Positions 5,901 to 13,636 of a stretch of 23,809 bases of DNA are shown here, one piece after another. The position numbers and the translations under genes are program-made. This DNA is from a virus. The first letter of the stretch is position 1, and every line of letters begins with the position of its first letter. The notes beneath the pieces were generated by a model. That model searched no databases and was not told the origin of the DNA. It saw only the letters and a list, made by a program, of their open reading frames with translations. The stretch covers positions 1 to 23,809 of the IMG/VR virus record IMGVR_UViG_3300030090_004910. One strand, given 5' to 3'.

Positions 5901-8900
5901 TATTAGCTCCTGATCCGTGTAATTTTCTCCTCTTTTTGCCGCCTCTCTTATGATAGACTGAACGAATCTTGTGGTTCTTAAAGATTTTGAATAATGCTCG
6001 TCATGAGCCCCGTCTTTTAAAAGAGACACATCTGTAAAAGATACAAAAGGAACCAACTTTCTTATAAAATGCCCTTGATAGCTGGACTGCAGCCCTATGA
6101 TGTGGTTTATGCCGGCGGCCAAATCTGGCGATTTTTTAACTATAGCAACCAACGATGAAACCAAATCAGCCAATACGTTTGCTTTGGCTATGTTTTCTTT
6201 TACCACGGTTTGTTGCAGATCCTCGTTTGTTTTTAGATCTTGTAGAACATCTTTCTTTAATTTGCTTGTGCTTAATACAGACTTTCCCGCATAGTTCAAT
6301 GCGTTTTTTATTTCATCAGAGTTTTTAGCATCCTTTTCTAATTGTTTGTCTAAAAATAAAGCTTCACGCGCTGATTTTATATTCGGATATATCATACCCG
6401 ATTTTCCGAGTGTTCCGTCTAAATCGTCGCGGCCGGTGCCCTGCATGGTGTAGAGTAATACTGTTTTTTGCGCAGTCGTTAAATTAGCTGCCAATATAGG
6501 CACAACGTCCGTTTTTATAGCGTCTTTAACTATAGGATCTTCTTTGGCTAGCTTTTTTCCATTAAAAATCTGAAAAGTTTCATCCAATCGGGTCGCTTCT
6601 TTAAATCTAGATTTTTGATCCGAAATGGTTCTACTGTACATTATATCGCTTTTTCCAGAAGCTATTTTATCACCTATTTTTATTTTATTGGATATACTCA
6701 GGTCAGGCCTACTGTCTATATCCTGCCTGACGTAGTAGTTGGTTACCAATCTTGACGTAAGCTCCAATAAGCCTTTTATAGCCTGTGCCTCAGATGTTCT
6801 CATCTTGAAGTCAGGGTCGACCTTGTTGTCCTTTATTCCGAAAAGAGCAAGAAAGTCATTTCTGTTTATACGGTTTTTGCTCCACTGAAAGTTATTGCCT
6901 ATTCTTTTGCCTTTGGTGTAAAAGGCGTTAAGAAGGTTTCGAGGTACACCCGTGGGGTCACCACCTATTCTCACCAGTTTTTTCGCACCCTTTACCTTTG
7001 ACTGCACGCTTATTATGTCGGTATTGGCCTTAGGCATGAGCTTTATAAGCCTATCCGCATTCTTTAGTATCCATCTCTGTATCTCGGACACGTTGTCGCC
7101 TTGCCTTAAATTATCTTTAGGGTTGGTTATCCTGCTTCCCGGTATATTGAATATCTTACCGAATGCGTCAGCGGCCAGCACTCTAAGCTTTTTGAAATTG
7201 AGTTCCGATAGGTCTCCCTCCGTAAGCTTTGACGCAAGATTTTGCGTTTCTTTTACAAAGTCACTGGTTTCTTTTCCTGTAGGTAAAACAGAATCTGGCT
7301 TTATCTGCCTTACGGGCTTTTCGTCTTTCGTCGTCGTGGTCGTTTCCTGCACGGATATCTCCGCCTCTTCCTTACGTGTGAGGTCCTCTATTCTTCTTGA
7401 CTGCGCGACACCTACGCCCGCCTTGTCGAATTCGCTGCTGTAGAACTTCGAGCCTCTTCTACCTATAGTTGCGTTTATCCATGTGCTGAACTCCGACTCC
7501 GACGGATTGTACGTTCTCATGACGCTCGGAAACTCCGAGTTCACGAACGATATCGCGTTCTGGGGCGCTATGTCTCCCTTTCCTATATTGTAGCCTATGG
7601 CCGAAAGGGCCGCGCTCGTGTACTGCTTGTGGAAATCCAGAAGTTCAGTAGGCTCCAGCCTCTCGTATCTCCTGGCCATATCGTTCAGGGTTCTCGATTC
7701 CAATACTCTTCCCCGTTTTTTGTCCTCTTCTTTTTCGTCCAGAGCCGTGGCTTTTTTGCCCTTCTTTATGTTCTGCGAGTATGACTTTACGAAGTCGTAT
7801 GCCTGTTTGGCGTTGCTGAACTTAGCCTTTTTAAACGGCGTAAACCTGTTCAGTAATGACTCTATGCCCGCTTTTATGTCGTCGAATATGTCGTTGTCGA
7901 ACTCTATTTCTCCCTTAACTACCGCATCGGAAAAAGACGTAAAGTATTCCTCGTAATATAGTGACTCGGGATTTTCCATCTCGTTTCCGTCTTTGTCGAG
8001 TTTTATATTCCCGTCTTCATCTCTCTGATACCTGTAGTTGACGTCTATTCTTTTCTGGACTATATTATACAACCCGTTCGATCTCAATATATTTTTAAAA
8101 TCCTCGGTTATTTTTTGCTGCTCTTTGGGATCTCCAGTAAACTTGCTTTTCAGTAATCCGTGCAAAAGCTCGTGTGAACCCGCAGATATTGCCCCCACTT
8201 TAGCGGCAACTTCATTGTTTATGACTATCTTGTTGTCTTCTGTGAATGCTGCGTCGGCATCAGGATCAAGGCCTCTATCTGTCATTCCCTGCCTATTCGT
8301 CTCGATCACTTCAAATCCCCTTGATTCCGCAGCGGCTCTGATCTGCTTTACGTTTTTCTTTAGCAACTTTTGGTTTGCTCTTTCCTCTGCTATTCGGAAT
8401 ATATCCTTATTCTCCAGTATCTTTTGTTCAGCCCTTTTGCTTATACTTGCCTTTGTATTGGTTCTTGAATATTCCTCGTTTCGTATTTGGAGTACAGACT
8501 TGTCTATCGACGACAGGTTTTCCACGTACCTTATTCTTTCCTGGTCCGTCATTTCGTCTATTGAACGGGCAACTCTGATTTTGTTCATTCTTATTCTTGA
8601 CTCAAGTTGCTTTATCTCGTTCAAGGCGTCCTCGTCCCTGGTATCTATGTACTCTCCCTGAAGCTCTTGTATTCTTTGAGCAAATTTTTGGTTTTCAGCC
8701 AATACTTCCCTTGGAGTAAACCTTTCTACCATAAGGTTTCTCTGCCTGTTTTTGACCTGCCCTAACGTTGCCATACCGCCACCTATCAGTGAGGATATCA
8801 AGAACGTGTCGAAAGACCTCCTGAGCATTGCCATACCGTCGAAGTTTCCGTCCTTATCGTAAAACCTGTTCAGCCCTATCGATTGGTCGAACGCGAAGTT

Positions 8901-9953
8901 TATCTCTTGCGCACCAACCTCCGATACACCCTCGAACAACATGTCCATACCTAGTCTCTTTAAGAACTCCCTTGTGACAAACTTGCTTGCTGCTTCACCG
9001 TATTCTCCAGCACCACCTATACCTAACGCTCTTTTGGCTATTCCCCTGGTAACCTGTTCGCTTATCGCCTCTACGGTACCCTGCATAAGCGCGTTGCCCA
9101 GCATCAACGCGCCTCTCTTTTCTGGCTTTAGCTCAGCGAGCTCCTGGTACGAGTTGCCGGCCTCCGATGCCCCTAGAATAAACAGTCCTCCAGGCATTGC
9201 GGATATAGCCACGGAAGGTACCGCGCCCAACACGCCCTCTACGGTCTGCGAAAGCGCCGTCCCGAATTCTCCAGCCAATAGGTTTTCGCCTATGGTTTCA
9301 TTCCACTTCGCATCTTCCCTGCCTACTTTCTGTATATTCTCGAGCTCTTTACTCGCAACCGAAAGAAAGTCACTCTGGTTTTGAAATGGCAGAATAAGCT
9401 TTTGTAGTGGCTTTGTCGCGTCTGCCATACCAATTGCGTTCTCGTCCGTAAAACCCTGCGCCTTGAATACCTCTACCAATGCCGCGTCTAATACAGACGG
9501 AACGAAATCGGTAAGGCCCTTTGCTATATCGACAGTTGACTTTACCGGCGGTATGATAAGCTTACTGACAGCTTCGCCTTGTTCAACAGCTCTATCTATA
9601 TTACCTGTTGCTCCAGCGATCAAAGTACTTACTGGATTAAATAGTGTTGATATTCCTAATCCTACAGCCTTACTGGTTGCCCTATCTTTTCTTCTTTGTG
9701 TTTCTTGCTCTTCCACCAATGCCCTGTTTTCTTCTCTTCGCTGTCGTGCAAGAGCTTCTCTTTGTTCGCTAAAAAAATTGTTTATGTAATCGTAATCCTC
9801 TTTCTTCGGCGAGTCGCCAGTATACTTCTGGTAAAACTGGTTTATAGCATCCGAGGGGTCCATCGTCAATGCGTACCTAACCTTTTGCTCTATGTCTTCG
9901 GCACTTAGGCCGGAGGCGTATCTGGCGTAAAGCGCTCTGAATATTTCTTCCAT
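2973..9953 (-). CDS. Giant polyvalent virion protein with zincin-like and HAD domains
   Basis: 2326 residues, about 30% of the window. Order: N-terminal helical region (1-85); Gly/Ala-rich hydrophobic segments about 90-130, 155-180, 225-310 and 375-400 that could insert in membranes; charged coiled coil about 400-550; a zincin-like site H594-E-L-L-H598; mixed alpha regions of the kind found in phage large polyvalent proteins; an HAD phosphatase core with D1484-F-D-D-T, T1563 in ILTARP, K1600 and D1619-D1620; a further helical region from about 1640 to 2290; and a Lys/Arg/Leu-rich tail (last about 27 residues). Large multi-domain proteins next to internal virion genes are generally packaged and ejected with DNA, where their enzymes act on the incoming genome or host. 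ATG follows the upstream TAG directly (TAG-ATG) with CAGGAT about 8 bp before, and its TGA overlaps the barrel gene. The exact substrates are unknown. Confidence 0.93.
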   Translation of the reverse strand: MEEIFRALYARYASGLSAEDIEQKVRYALTMDPSDAINQFYQKYTGDSPKKEDYDYINNFFSEQREALARQRREENRALVEEQETQRRKDRATSKAVGLGISTLFNPVSTLIAGATGNIDRAVEQGEAVSKLIIPPVKSTVDIAKGLTDFVPSVLDAALVEVFKAQGFTDENAIGMADATKPLQKLILPFQNQSDFLSVASKELENIQKVGREDAKWNETIGENLLAGEFGTALSQTVEGVLGAVPSVAISAMPGGLFILGASEAGNSYQELAELKPEKRGALMLGNALMQGTVEAISEQVTRGIAKRALGIGGAGEYGEAASKFVTREFLKRLGMDMLFEGVSEVGAQEINFAFDQSIGLNRFYDKDGNFDGMAMLRRSFDTFLISSLIGGGMATLGQVKNRQRNLMVERFTPREVLAENQKFAQRIQELQGEYIDTRDEDALNEIKQLESRIRMNKIRVARSIDEMTDQERIRYVENLSSIDKSVLQIRNEEYSRTNTKASISKRAEQKILENKDIFRIAEERANQKLLKKNVKQIRAAAESRGFEVIETNRQGMTDRGLDPDADAAFTEDNKIVINNEVAAKVGAISAGSHELLHGLLKSKFTGDPKEQQKITEDFKNILRSNGLYNIVQKRIDVNYRYQRDEDGNIKLDKDGNEMENPESLYYEEYFTSFSDAVVKGEIEFDNDIFDDIKAGIESLLNRFTPFKKAKFSNAKQAYDFVKSYSQNIKKGKKATALDEKEEDKKRGRVLESRTLNDMARRYERLEPTELLDFHKQYTSAALSAIGYNIGKGDIAPQNAISFVNSEFPSVMRTYNPSESEFSTWINATIGRRGSKFYSSEFDKAGVGVAQSRRIEDLTRKEEAEISVQETTTTTKDEKPVRQIKPDSVLPTGKETSDFVKETQNLASKLTEGDLSELNFKKLRVLAADAFGKIFNIPGSRITNPKDNLRQGDNVSEIQRWILKNADRLIKLMPKANTDIISVQSKVKGAKKLVRIGGDPTGVPRNLLNAFYTKGKRIGNNFQWSKNRINRNDFLALFGIKDNKVDPDFKMRTSEAQAIKGLLELTSRLVTNYYVRQDIDSRPDLSISNKIKIGDKIASGKSDIMYSRTISDQKSRFKEATRLDETFQIFNGKKLAKEDPIVKDAIKTDVVPILAANLTTAQKTVLLYTMQGTGRDDLDGTLGKSGMIYPNIKSAREALFLDKQLEKDAKNSDEIKNALNYAGKSVLSTSKLKKDVLQDLKTNEDLQQTVVKENIAKANVLADLVSSLVAIVKKSPDLAAGINHIIGLQSSYQGHFIRKLVPFVSFTDVSLLKDGAHDEHYSKSLRTTRFVQSIIREAAKRGENYTDQELIDDLQDLILGQARGVVSKKDGKKFDEVKGIGEQTYISEQPIEEIHSKISDPSLHFVLPNTVMNPSDVLKSLDAIKKEKDADKIASRANQNTFPDILKGIENAVKQNLILSNYDKAVNYSRTSKQGEGKGISVFDFDDTLARTASKVLYTLPDGSKGKLNATQFAKESDALEAKGAKFDFSEFEKVIRGKKGPLFDLAKRRKDKFGAKDIFILTARPQSAAPAIRKFLKGMGLDIPLANITGLEDGSPQSKANWIVSKVAEGYNDFYFADDAYKNVKAVQDILNVADVKSDVQQAKYSKTKSIDRQFNDILEKNTGVEWFKEYSTARAKAIGKRKNSLHLIPPSAEDFAGLLYRMLGKGKVGDSQFMWFKEKLLDPIARTARAVDRMQVGVSTDYKALKKMFPKIPKTLQEEAIEGYSYSDAVRVYIWNKQGLEVPGLSKKDSKELMRFMNSETQYRDFAEGLMKIQKGREYPAPDSNWQGGTITSDLVDSIRKVNRMEFLSEFIENSEMIFSEKNKNKLRALYGNNYVEALENSLERIRRGTNKLQSGNKNVDEIMDWINGSVGAIMFFNVRSAALQMISNVNFINWTDNNVIKAGKAFANQPQYWKDVMYLMNSPFLTKRRQGLKINVTESEIADVAKTGGMKGAISYLLKKGFLFTQIADSMAIATGGATMYRNRVSTYLKQGMEQKKAEEQAFLDFQEIAEETQQSSRTDRISMQQAGPLGRVVLAFANTPMQYNRIIKKSILDLKNRRGDWRANVSKIVYYGAIQNVIFNGIQNALFTMAFDDDDEIPQDKVINTANGMADSLLRGMGWQGAAVATFKNVILRLWQEEQKARPDYEEAALELLDFSPPISSKVTKVRNAFRSLKWDKDEIRSQGFSLENPAYMIAGQILSAAFNIPLDRVIRKYNNIEAALREDTEIWQKIALLGGWSEWDLDIGKEKYLPYGGTGTNRGLKLKKNLNLRKLKLNTKKLKLR
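5070..5525 (-). other. HAD-superfamily phosphatase domain inside the 2326-aa protein
   Basis: All four HAD motifs are in register across about 150 residues. Motif I is VFDFDDTL, with nucleophile Asp1484 and acid/base Asp1486. Motif II is FILTARP with Thr1563, motif III is QSKANW with Lys1600, and motif IV is YFADDAYKN with Asp1619 and Asp1620. Between motifs I and II lies a Lys-rich cap-like insert (GSKGKLNATQFAKESDA...). The complete motif set argues for catalytic activity; HAD phosphatases of this size commonly act on nucleotides, sugar phosphates or nucleic-acid ends. I recall a very similar embedded domain from marine viral contigs. The substrate cannot be read from the sequence. Confidence 0.88.
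8130..8260 (-). other. HExxH zincin-like segment inside the 2326-aa protein
   Basis: The segment AISAGSHELLHGLLKSKF contains His594-Glu595-x-x-His598 on a predicted helix. It is preceded by a strand-like KIVINNEVA, as in gluzincin/metzincin-type folds and in the zincin domains described from phage polyvalent proteins. No clear third ligand (such as the Gly-x-x-His of metzincins) follows within about 10 residues; downstream acidic residues (the YYEEYFTSF region) could provide a glutamate ligand as in gluzincins. Protease function is therefore plausible but not certain. Confidence 0.6.
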
Positions 9954-11555
9954 CTATAATCCTGATTGAGGCCTAAATGTACCAAGTGTTGTTATTATAT
10001 TGTCTCTTATTGCGTTATCTCCCACCACAGTGTTTTCTATGAGAAGCATAAGGTCGTTTACGCTTATAAGCTTCTTATCGGTTGTCTTTATGCCTGACCT
10101 TCCTGCGCCCGGGTTGACTATTTTATCTCCCTTTAATATTCTGTTGCTGGCGTCGTAGGCCCTGTTAAATTCGATAAATTCCTGAGGCTCTTTGTCTTTT
10201 ACGTAGAATAGATGGCCTTCAGGACTCTTTGCGTACGCTACCCTGTACTGCTTGAGCTCTTCGATACGCGCTTCAGCCTTTTGCCTGATTTTCCTGTCAA
10301 TGTTTGGTCCTTCGATCGATAACTGTTGATCAGCTATCAGTAAGTCTATGTCTTCGATTATGCCCGACTTTGACTTTATCTGTATGTCTTTTCCTATACC
10401 GCTTCGCAACTTTGAATAACTGTTGAACAGCAGCGCCGTTTCATCTGACGAAATACCGTTCTTGTTTCGCATGAAGCCCGATACGTCTCGTAATACGGCC
10501 TTACTGGTTTGCCTCATCTCAAAAGGATCATCCTGCTTTACTTGAGATTGTTTCACTATGGAGTTTGAGTATTTAGTGGCGACGTCCTGCGCAACGTAAT
10601 CGTGTACCATCTTCTTTTGCTCATCGCTGCCGGTCCAATCCCCGCTCTCTTCCTCGAAATACTGGTTCCATATCGTGGCTCCCTTCTTTTTCGCCAGGTT
10701 CTTTATTGCTCTTCCTATCGCCGTCGGGTTCTTGTCCGAATAGTCATTCTTAAATATACCCGCGAGCTTTTCGGCATCGAAGCTTTGGCTTATGACTCCG
10801 TCTAGTGTTCTTTCGTCGCCCAACGCGTTCTCGTATTTCGAATTCTGCACAAGCAACGCGGCCAACTGTGGTGGCGTAAGGTTTAGCTTAGCCTCCTCCA
10901 TGTCTATGTCCCTGTCGTATTTAGTCTGTATCTCACTCGATATCAGCTTGAGCGGGTCCACCTGCTTTCTGTCCGTGAATTTTATAAAGCCTTTTACATC
11001 CTCTTCAGCGAAAAAGCCATCTGGATACGATACGAAAAACTCCATTTCGCCTGTTGCGTCGTTGAACTCGAACTCCAGCTTGTTGTTTCTTATGACGTCA
11101 TGCCCGTAATTGTCGAGTATAGACCCGGCGGCTATAAGGTCCTCGCTGTCTTCGCCTATGGGGTTCTCCCTTTCCGAAAAATCGTCTATGGCCTTGAACT
11201 TGGCCATAAACGCACCGTATTTCGCTATCTTCGCGTTCTTTTCCGCCCTGCTGTCTGTCTCTCTGGGTATTACCGTATCGATGAATTTGGTCACGGCCTC
11301 CTGGTTCAATTTGAACAGCTCAGGGTTTTCGGTCGCCAAAGTCATGGCTATCTTATCCTTGTTTTCCTCTATGAACCTTTCTCTCTCCCTCGCCGCTTTT
11401 GCCTTTTCAGATGCGGCCTTAGAGAAAGCCTGGCCAGCTTGTATAATGCCTGCCGCTATTCCCTCACCTACGCCACCTCTGTATTGCACCTGCTGAGGTC
11501 TTGCGTATGCACCGTAATCGTATCTCTTCGCTGTTACTACTGGTAATTTTGACAT
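9954..11555 (-). CDS. Probable internal (ejection) virion protein
   Basis: 533 residues, mostly alpha-helical and charged. The N-terminus is a short Tyr/Gln-rich stretch (RYDYGAYARPQQVQYRGGV), then a Gly/Ala helix (EGIAAGIIQAGQAFSKAAS, about 31-49) and a strongly charged coiled coil (SEKAKAARERERFIEENKDK). No catalytic motif is visible. Its place between the Ala/Gln-rich 237-residue protein and the 2326-residue polyvalent protein mirrors the set of two or three internal/ejection proteins between the tail hub and the lysis genes in T7- and P22-type podoviruses. Length and composition fit, but homology to gp15 or gp16 of T7 cannot be claimed. The leader TTTTTTTAAACATATAATCAAC is AT-rich with no Shine-Dalgarno. 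The stop abuts the next ATG. Confidence 0.85.
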   Translation of the reverse strand: MSKLPVVTAKRYDYGAYARPQQVQYRGGVGEGIAAGIIQAGQAFSKAASEKAKAARERERFIEENKDKIAMTLATENPELFKLNQEAVTKFIDTVIPRETDSRAEKNAKIAKYGAFMAKFKAIDDFSERENPIGEDSEDLIAAGSILDNYGHDVIRNNKLEFEFNDATGEMEFFVSYPDGFFAEEDVKGFIKFTDRKQVDPLKLISSEIQTKYDRDIDMEEAKLNLTPPQLAALLVQNSKYENALGDERTLDGVISQSFDAEKLAGIFKNDYSDKNPTAIGRAIKNLAKKKGATIWNQYFEEESGDWTGSDEQKKMVHDYVAQDVATKYSNSIVKQSQVKQDDPFEMRQTSKAVLRDVSGFMRNKNGISSDETALLFNSYSKLRSGIGKDIQIKSKSGIIEDIDLLIADQQLSIEGPNIDRKIRQKAEARIEELKQYRVAYAKSPEGHLFYVKDKEPQEFIEFNRAYDASNRILKGDKIVNPGAGRSGIKTTDKKLISVNDLMLLIENTVVGDNAIRDNIITTLGTFRPQSGL

Positions 11556-11583
11556 TGTTGATTATATGTTTAAAAAAATGTTT

Positions 11584-12297
11584 TTATTTCTGTGCTGACG
11601 CAAATGCTGATCCAGCCGCGCCTAGCGCGCTACCTAGTATTCTGCCCTGTGACGCCCTTGCGTCTTGGTACTGCTGTTGCGCTCCCTGCATCATTGCGGA
11701 GAATCTCGATATATCCGCCACGTTTCTCTGTTCTCTTACGTCGAACATGAATGTCTGACCTAGTATGTCCGCCTGTTGCAGCCTTTGTGCCTCTGCTATT
11801 CTTTGTTGCTGCGCCTGCGCCTCTCCCTGTGCCCTCAATTGAGCGTTTTGCGCCTCCTGCTGAGCTATACTAGCCGATATTCCAGCTTTCGATCTTGCGG
11901 CCGCTTGCGCTAATGCCGTGGCTCCTCCTGCTCCAGCTCCCGTCGCCCTTAGCGTATCTAGCGTGCTTGCCAGCGAGAGATCTGTTTCCTCCGCCTGCAG
12001 TTCCGCCGCCTGCGTGGCAACCTGAAGGTTTGCGAACGGGTTAGTTATCATGGCGCTCAGGTCCTCTACTCCTGCGTAAGGGTTTATTACTTCTTGCCTA
12101 TTCGCAAGCGCGGCGTTCAGTTTTCGCTCGTTTGCAGCGGCTCTTCTTGACGCTCTTCTTGCGGCTCTTCCCGCCGATGCGCTACCTAATATTCCCCCTA
12201 TAGCACTTACTGCTGCTCCAGCGGCTGCTATAACTGGAAAAGCCGACATTTTAAAGTCACCCGCGTTTCCGAATAGTATTTCAAGTATCTGTTCCAT
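11584..12297 (-). CDS. Ala/Gln-rich internal virion protein (T7 gp14-like by composition)
   Basis: 237 residues. A hydrophobic Gly/Ala segment at about 18-43 (SAFPVIAAAGAAVSAIGGIL) is followed by an Arg/Ala cluster (GRAARRASRRAAANERK), a variable middle, a Gly/Ala stretch (GAGAGGATALAQAAARSKAG), a Gln/Ala coiled coil (QQEAQNAQLRAQGEAQAQQQ) and another Gly/Ala tail. This pattern of a membrane-prone helix plus Gln/Ala coiled coil is characteristic of podovirus ejection proteins that form a trans-envelope channel. It is the first of three putative ejection genes. ATG at 12297 is 3 bp after the upstream TAG; Met17 (12249) before SAFPV is an alternative start with an AT-rich leader. Confidence 0.85.
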   Translation of the reverse strand: MEQILEILFGNAGDFKMSAFPVIAAAGAAVSAIGGILGSASAGRAARRASRRAAANERKLNAALANRQEVINPYAGVEDLSAMITNPFANLQVATQAAELQAEETDLSLASTLDTLRATGAGAGGATALAQAAARSKAGISASIAQQEAQNAQLRAQGEAQAQQQRIAEAQRLQQADILGQTFMFDVREQRNVADISRFSAMMQGAQQQYQDARASQGRILGSALGAAGSAFASAQK

Positions 12298-12300
12298 ATG

Positions 12301-13602
12301 CTAGTTTGAGGATAGAACGGCCTCGTGAGAAACGCTGAACAGTTCCTGCTCGCTTGACTCGCCGTTCTTCATTTGTATTTTGTTAAAGAATCCCTTTGTT
12401 CCCGACACGTCTATTGAGACCTGTCCCTTTAGTGCTGTTGTTCTGTTGTTCCTAAGGTGCCCGTAGTACTTGTCTTCCTTTCTTACGAAGTTTATAGGTA
12501 TCGTTCCCGCCTGTACGTCCGATACATTGGAGAATATCGGATATGCCGAATCCGATGAGTCCGTACGCGATGATTCGAGCGACCAGCCGCTGGTGCCCTC
12601 GTAGTTTACCGTATGAAAGTTCTTTACTATCGACGGGTTCTGGTTGGCTATAAGGTCAACCGTACTTGGGTACGACTCGCCGTAAAACTCGTTTCTCGTC
12701 TCGTTAGAGTAATGCTCGTATATGTCGGCGCTGCGAAGCGTATAATACTTACTGTTGAGGCTGAAGCCGAAGTTCGGTATGTACGTATAGAAGCTTATCC
12801 AACCGTTGTTGGTGTCGTCGAACGACAGCGTCTTGCTGGAGCTGCCTATCGTAGCCGCAGCCTTTATGCAAATAACATACTTCTTGTGGTGCTCGTCGAA
12901 CGTACCGTGTATCTCTTTTGCCACAGAGAGATTGTCTCTGAAGAAGTCGTTCATGCCGAACGAGGATATGGGCGTTATGCCGTCCTGAGACAGCCTTATC
13001 ACGCTTAACCTGTTCTTGTCTGAAAAGTACTTTCTGTTTCCGTATACCGCGAAGCTTTCCGGGTTCTTGCTTATTCCGAATCTTCCTGAATACGGTATTA
13101 TCTGGCCTATCACCTGCTGGCCCTGTATGCTTAGCCTCTGCCCTTCCGCCGTAAATATCGCGTCTTTGTCTATAAGTGCTCTGCTTACCTTGTCTTCCTG
13201 AAGTATTATCAGGTTCGTGTCTTCCGCGTAAAGTTTCTGTATGCTTCCGTGCGATATGTCTACCGCTCTTGTTATGTTTTCGCCGCTTGAGAATTGGTTT
13301 GAGTCGTTTATGCCGGTTCTAGAGTTGAATATACCGGAATATATCAATGCGTTCGGCCTGTGCGTAACCGTGAAGTTTTCGTCGGTTATAAACGCCTTTA
13401 CGCCGTATGCCATGGAGTTCTCGTTGAATCCGCCCTTTATTCTAGATTCCTCAATATGCCAATCGCCTATCTTTCCGTCAACGTCCACGTCATTCGAATA
13501 GCCTACGGAGCTGGCGCTTCTTTCGCTCGGTTGAGCGACCAGGTCGGTTTGAGGCTTCAAAATCATTGAGTTATAGTATGATATTTCGAGTGTGTACGCC
13601 AT
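12301..13602 (-). CDS. Tail hub/stabilisation protein, C-terminal half
   Basis: 433 residues, beta-rich. Recognisable blocks are IYSGIFNSRTGINDSNQF, GSIQKLYAEDTNLIILQEDK, GRFGISKNPESFAVYGNRKY, NRLSVIRLSQDGITPISS, NGWISFYTYIPNFGFSLNSK and KNFHTVNYEGTSGW. I recall these blocks, in this order, from long tail proteins of marine Bacteroidetes phages where they follow the domain encoded here by the upstream 1004-residue gene. The gene therefore probably encodes the second half of a divided hub protein that connects the neck to the tail tip, comparable in place to P22 gp10. It starts 34 bp after the upstream stop, in a different frame, with its own A-rich leader (AATATAAAAA-ATG). No enzyme motif is seen. 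Confidence 0.85.
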   Translation of the reverse strand: MAYTLEISYYNSMILKPQTDLVAQPSERSASSVGYSNDVDVDGKIGDWHIEESRIKGGFNENSMAYGVKAFITDENFTVTHRPNALIYSGIFNSRTGINDSNQFSSGENITRAVDISHGSIQKLYAEDTNLIILQEDKVSRALIDKDAIFTAEGQRLSIQGQQVIGQIIPYSGRFGISKNPESFAVYGNRKYFSDKNRLSVIRLSQDGITPISSFGMNDFFRDNLSVAKEIHGTFDEHHKKYVICIKAAATIGSSSKTLSFDDTNNGWISFYTYIPNFGFSLNSKYYTLRSADIYEHYSNETRNEFYGESYPSTVDLIANQNPSIVKNFHTVNYEGTSGWSLESSRTDSSDSAYPIFSNVSDVQAGTIPINFVRKEDKYYGHLRNNRTTALKGQVSIDVSGTKGFFNKIQMKNGESSEQELFSVSHEAVLSSN

Positions 13603-13636
13603 TTTTTATATTACGTGTTTAGTTCTTCATTTACCG

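Noticed and set aside
8038-8661. Long plus-strand open frame (207 codons) opposite the giant gene
   Set aside because: It lies wholly antisense to a coding region with clear domain motifs. Its product is Ser/Leu/Phe-rich, as expected from the reverse complement of Lys/Glu/Asp codons, and it has no leader or neighbours on that strand.
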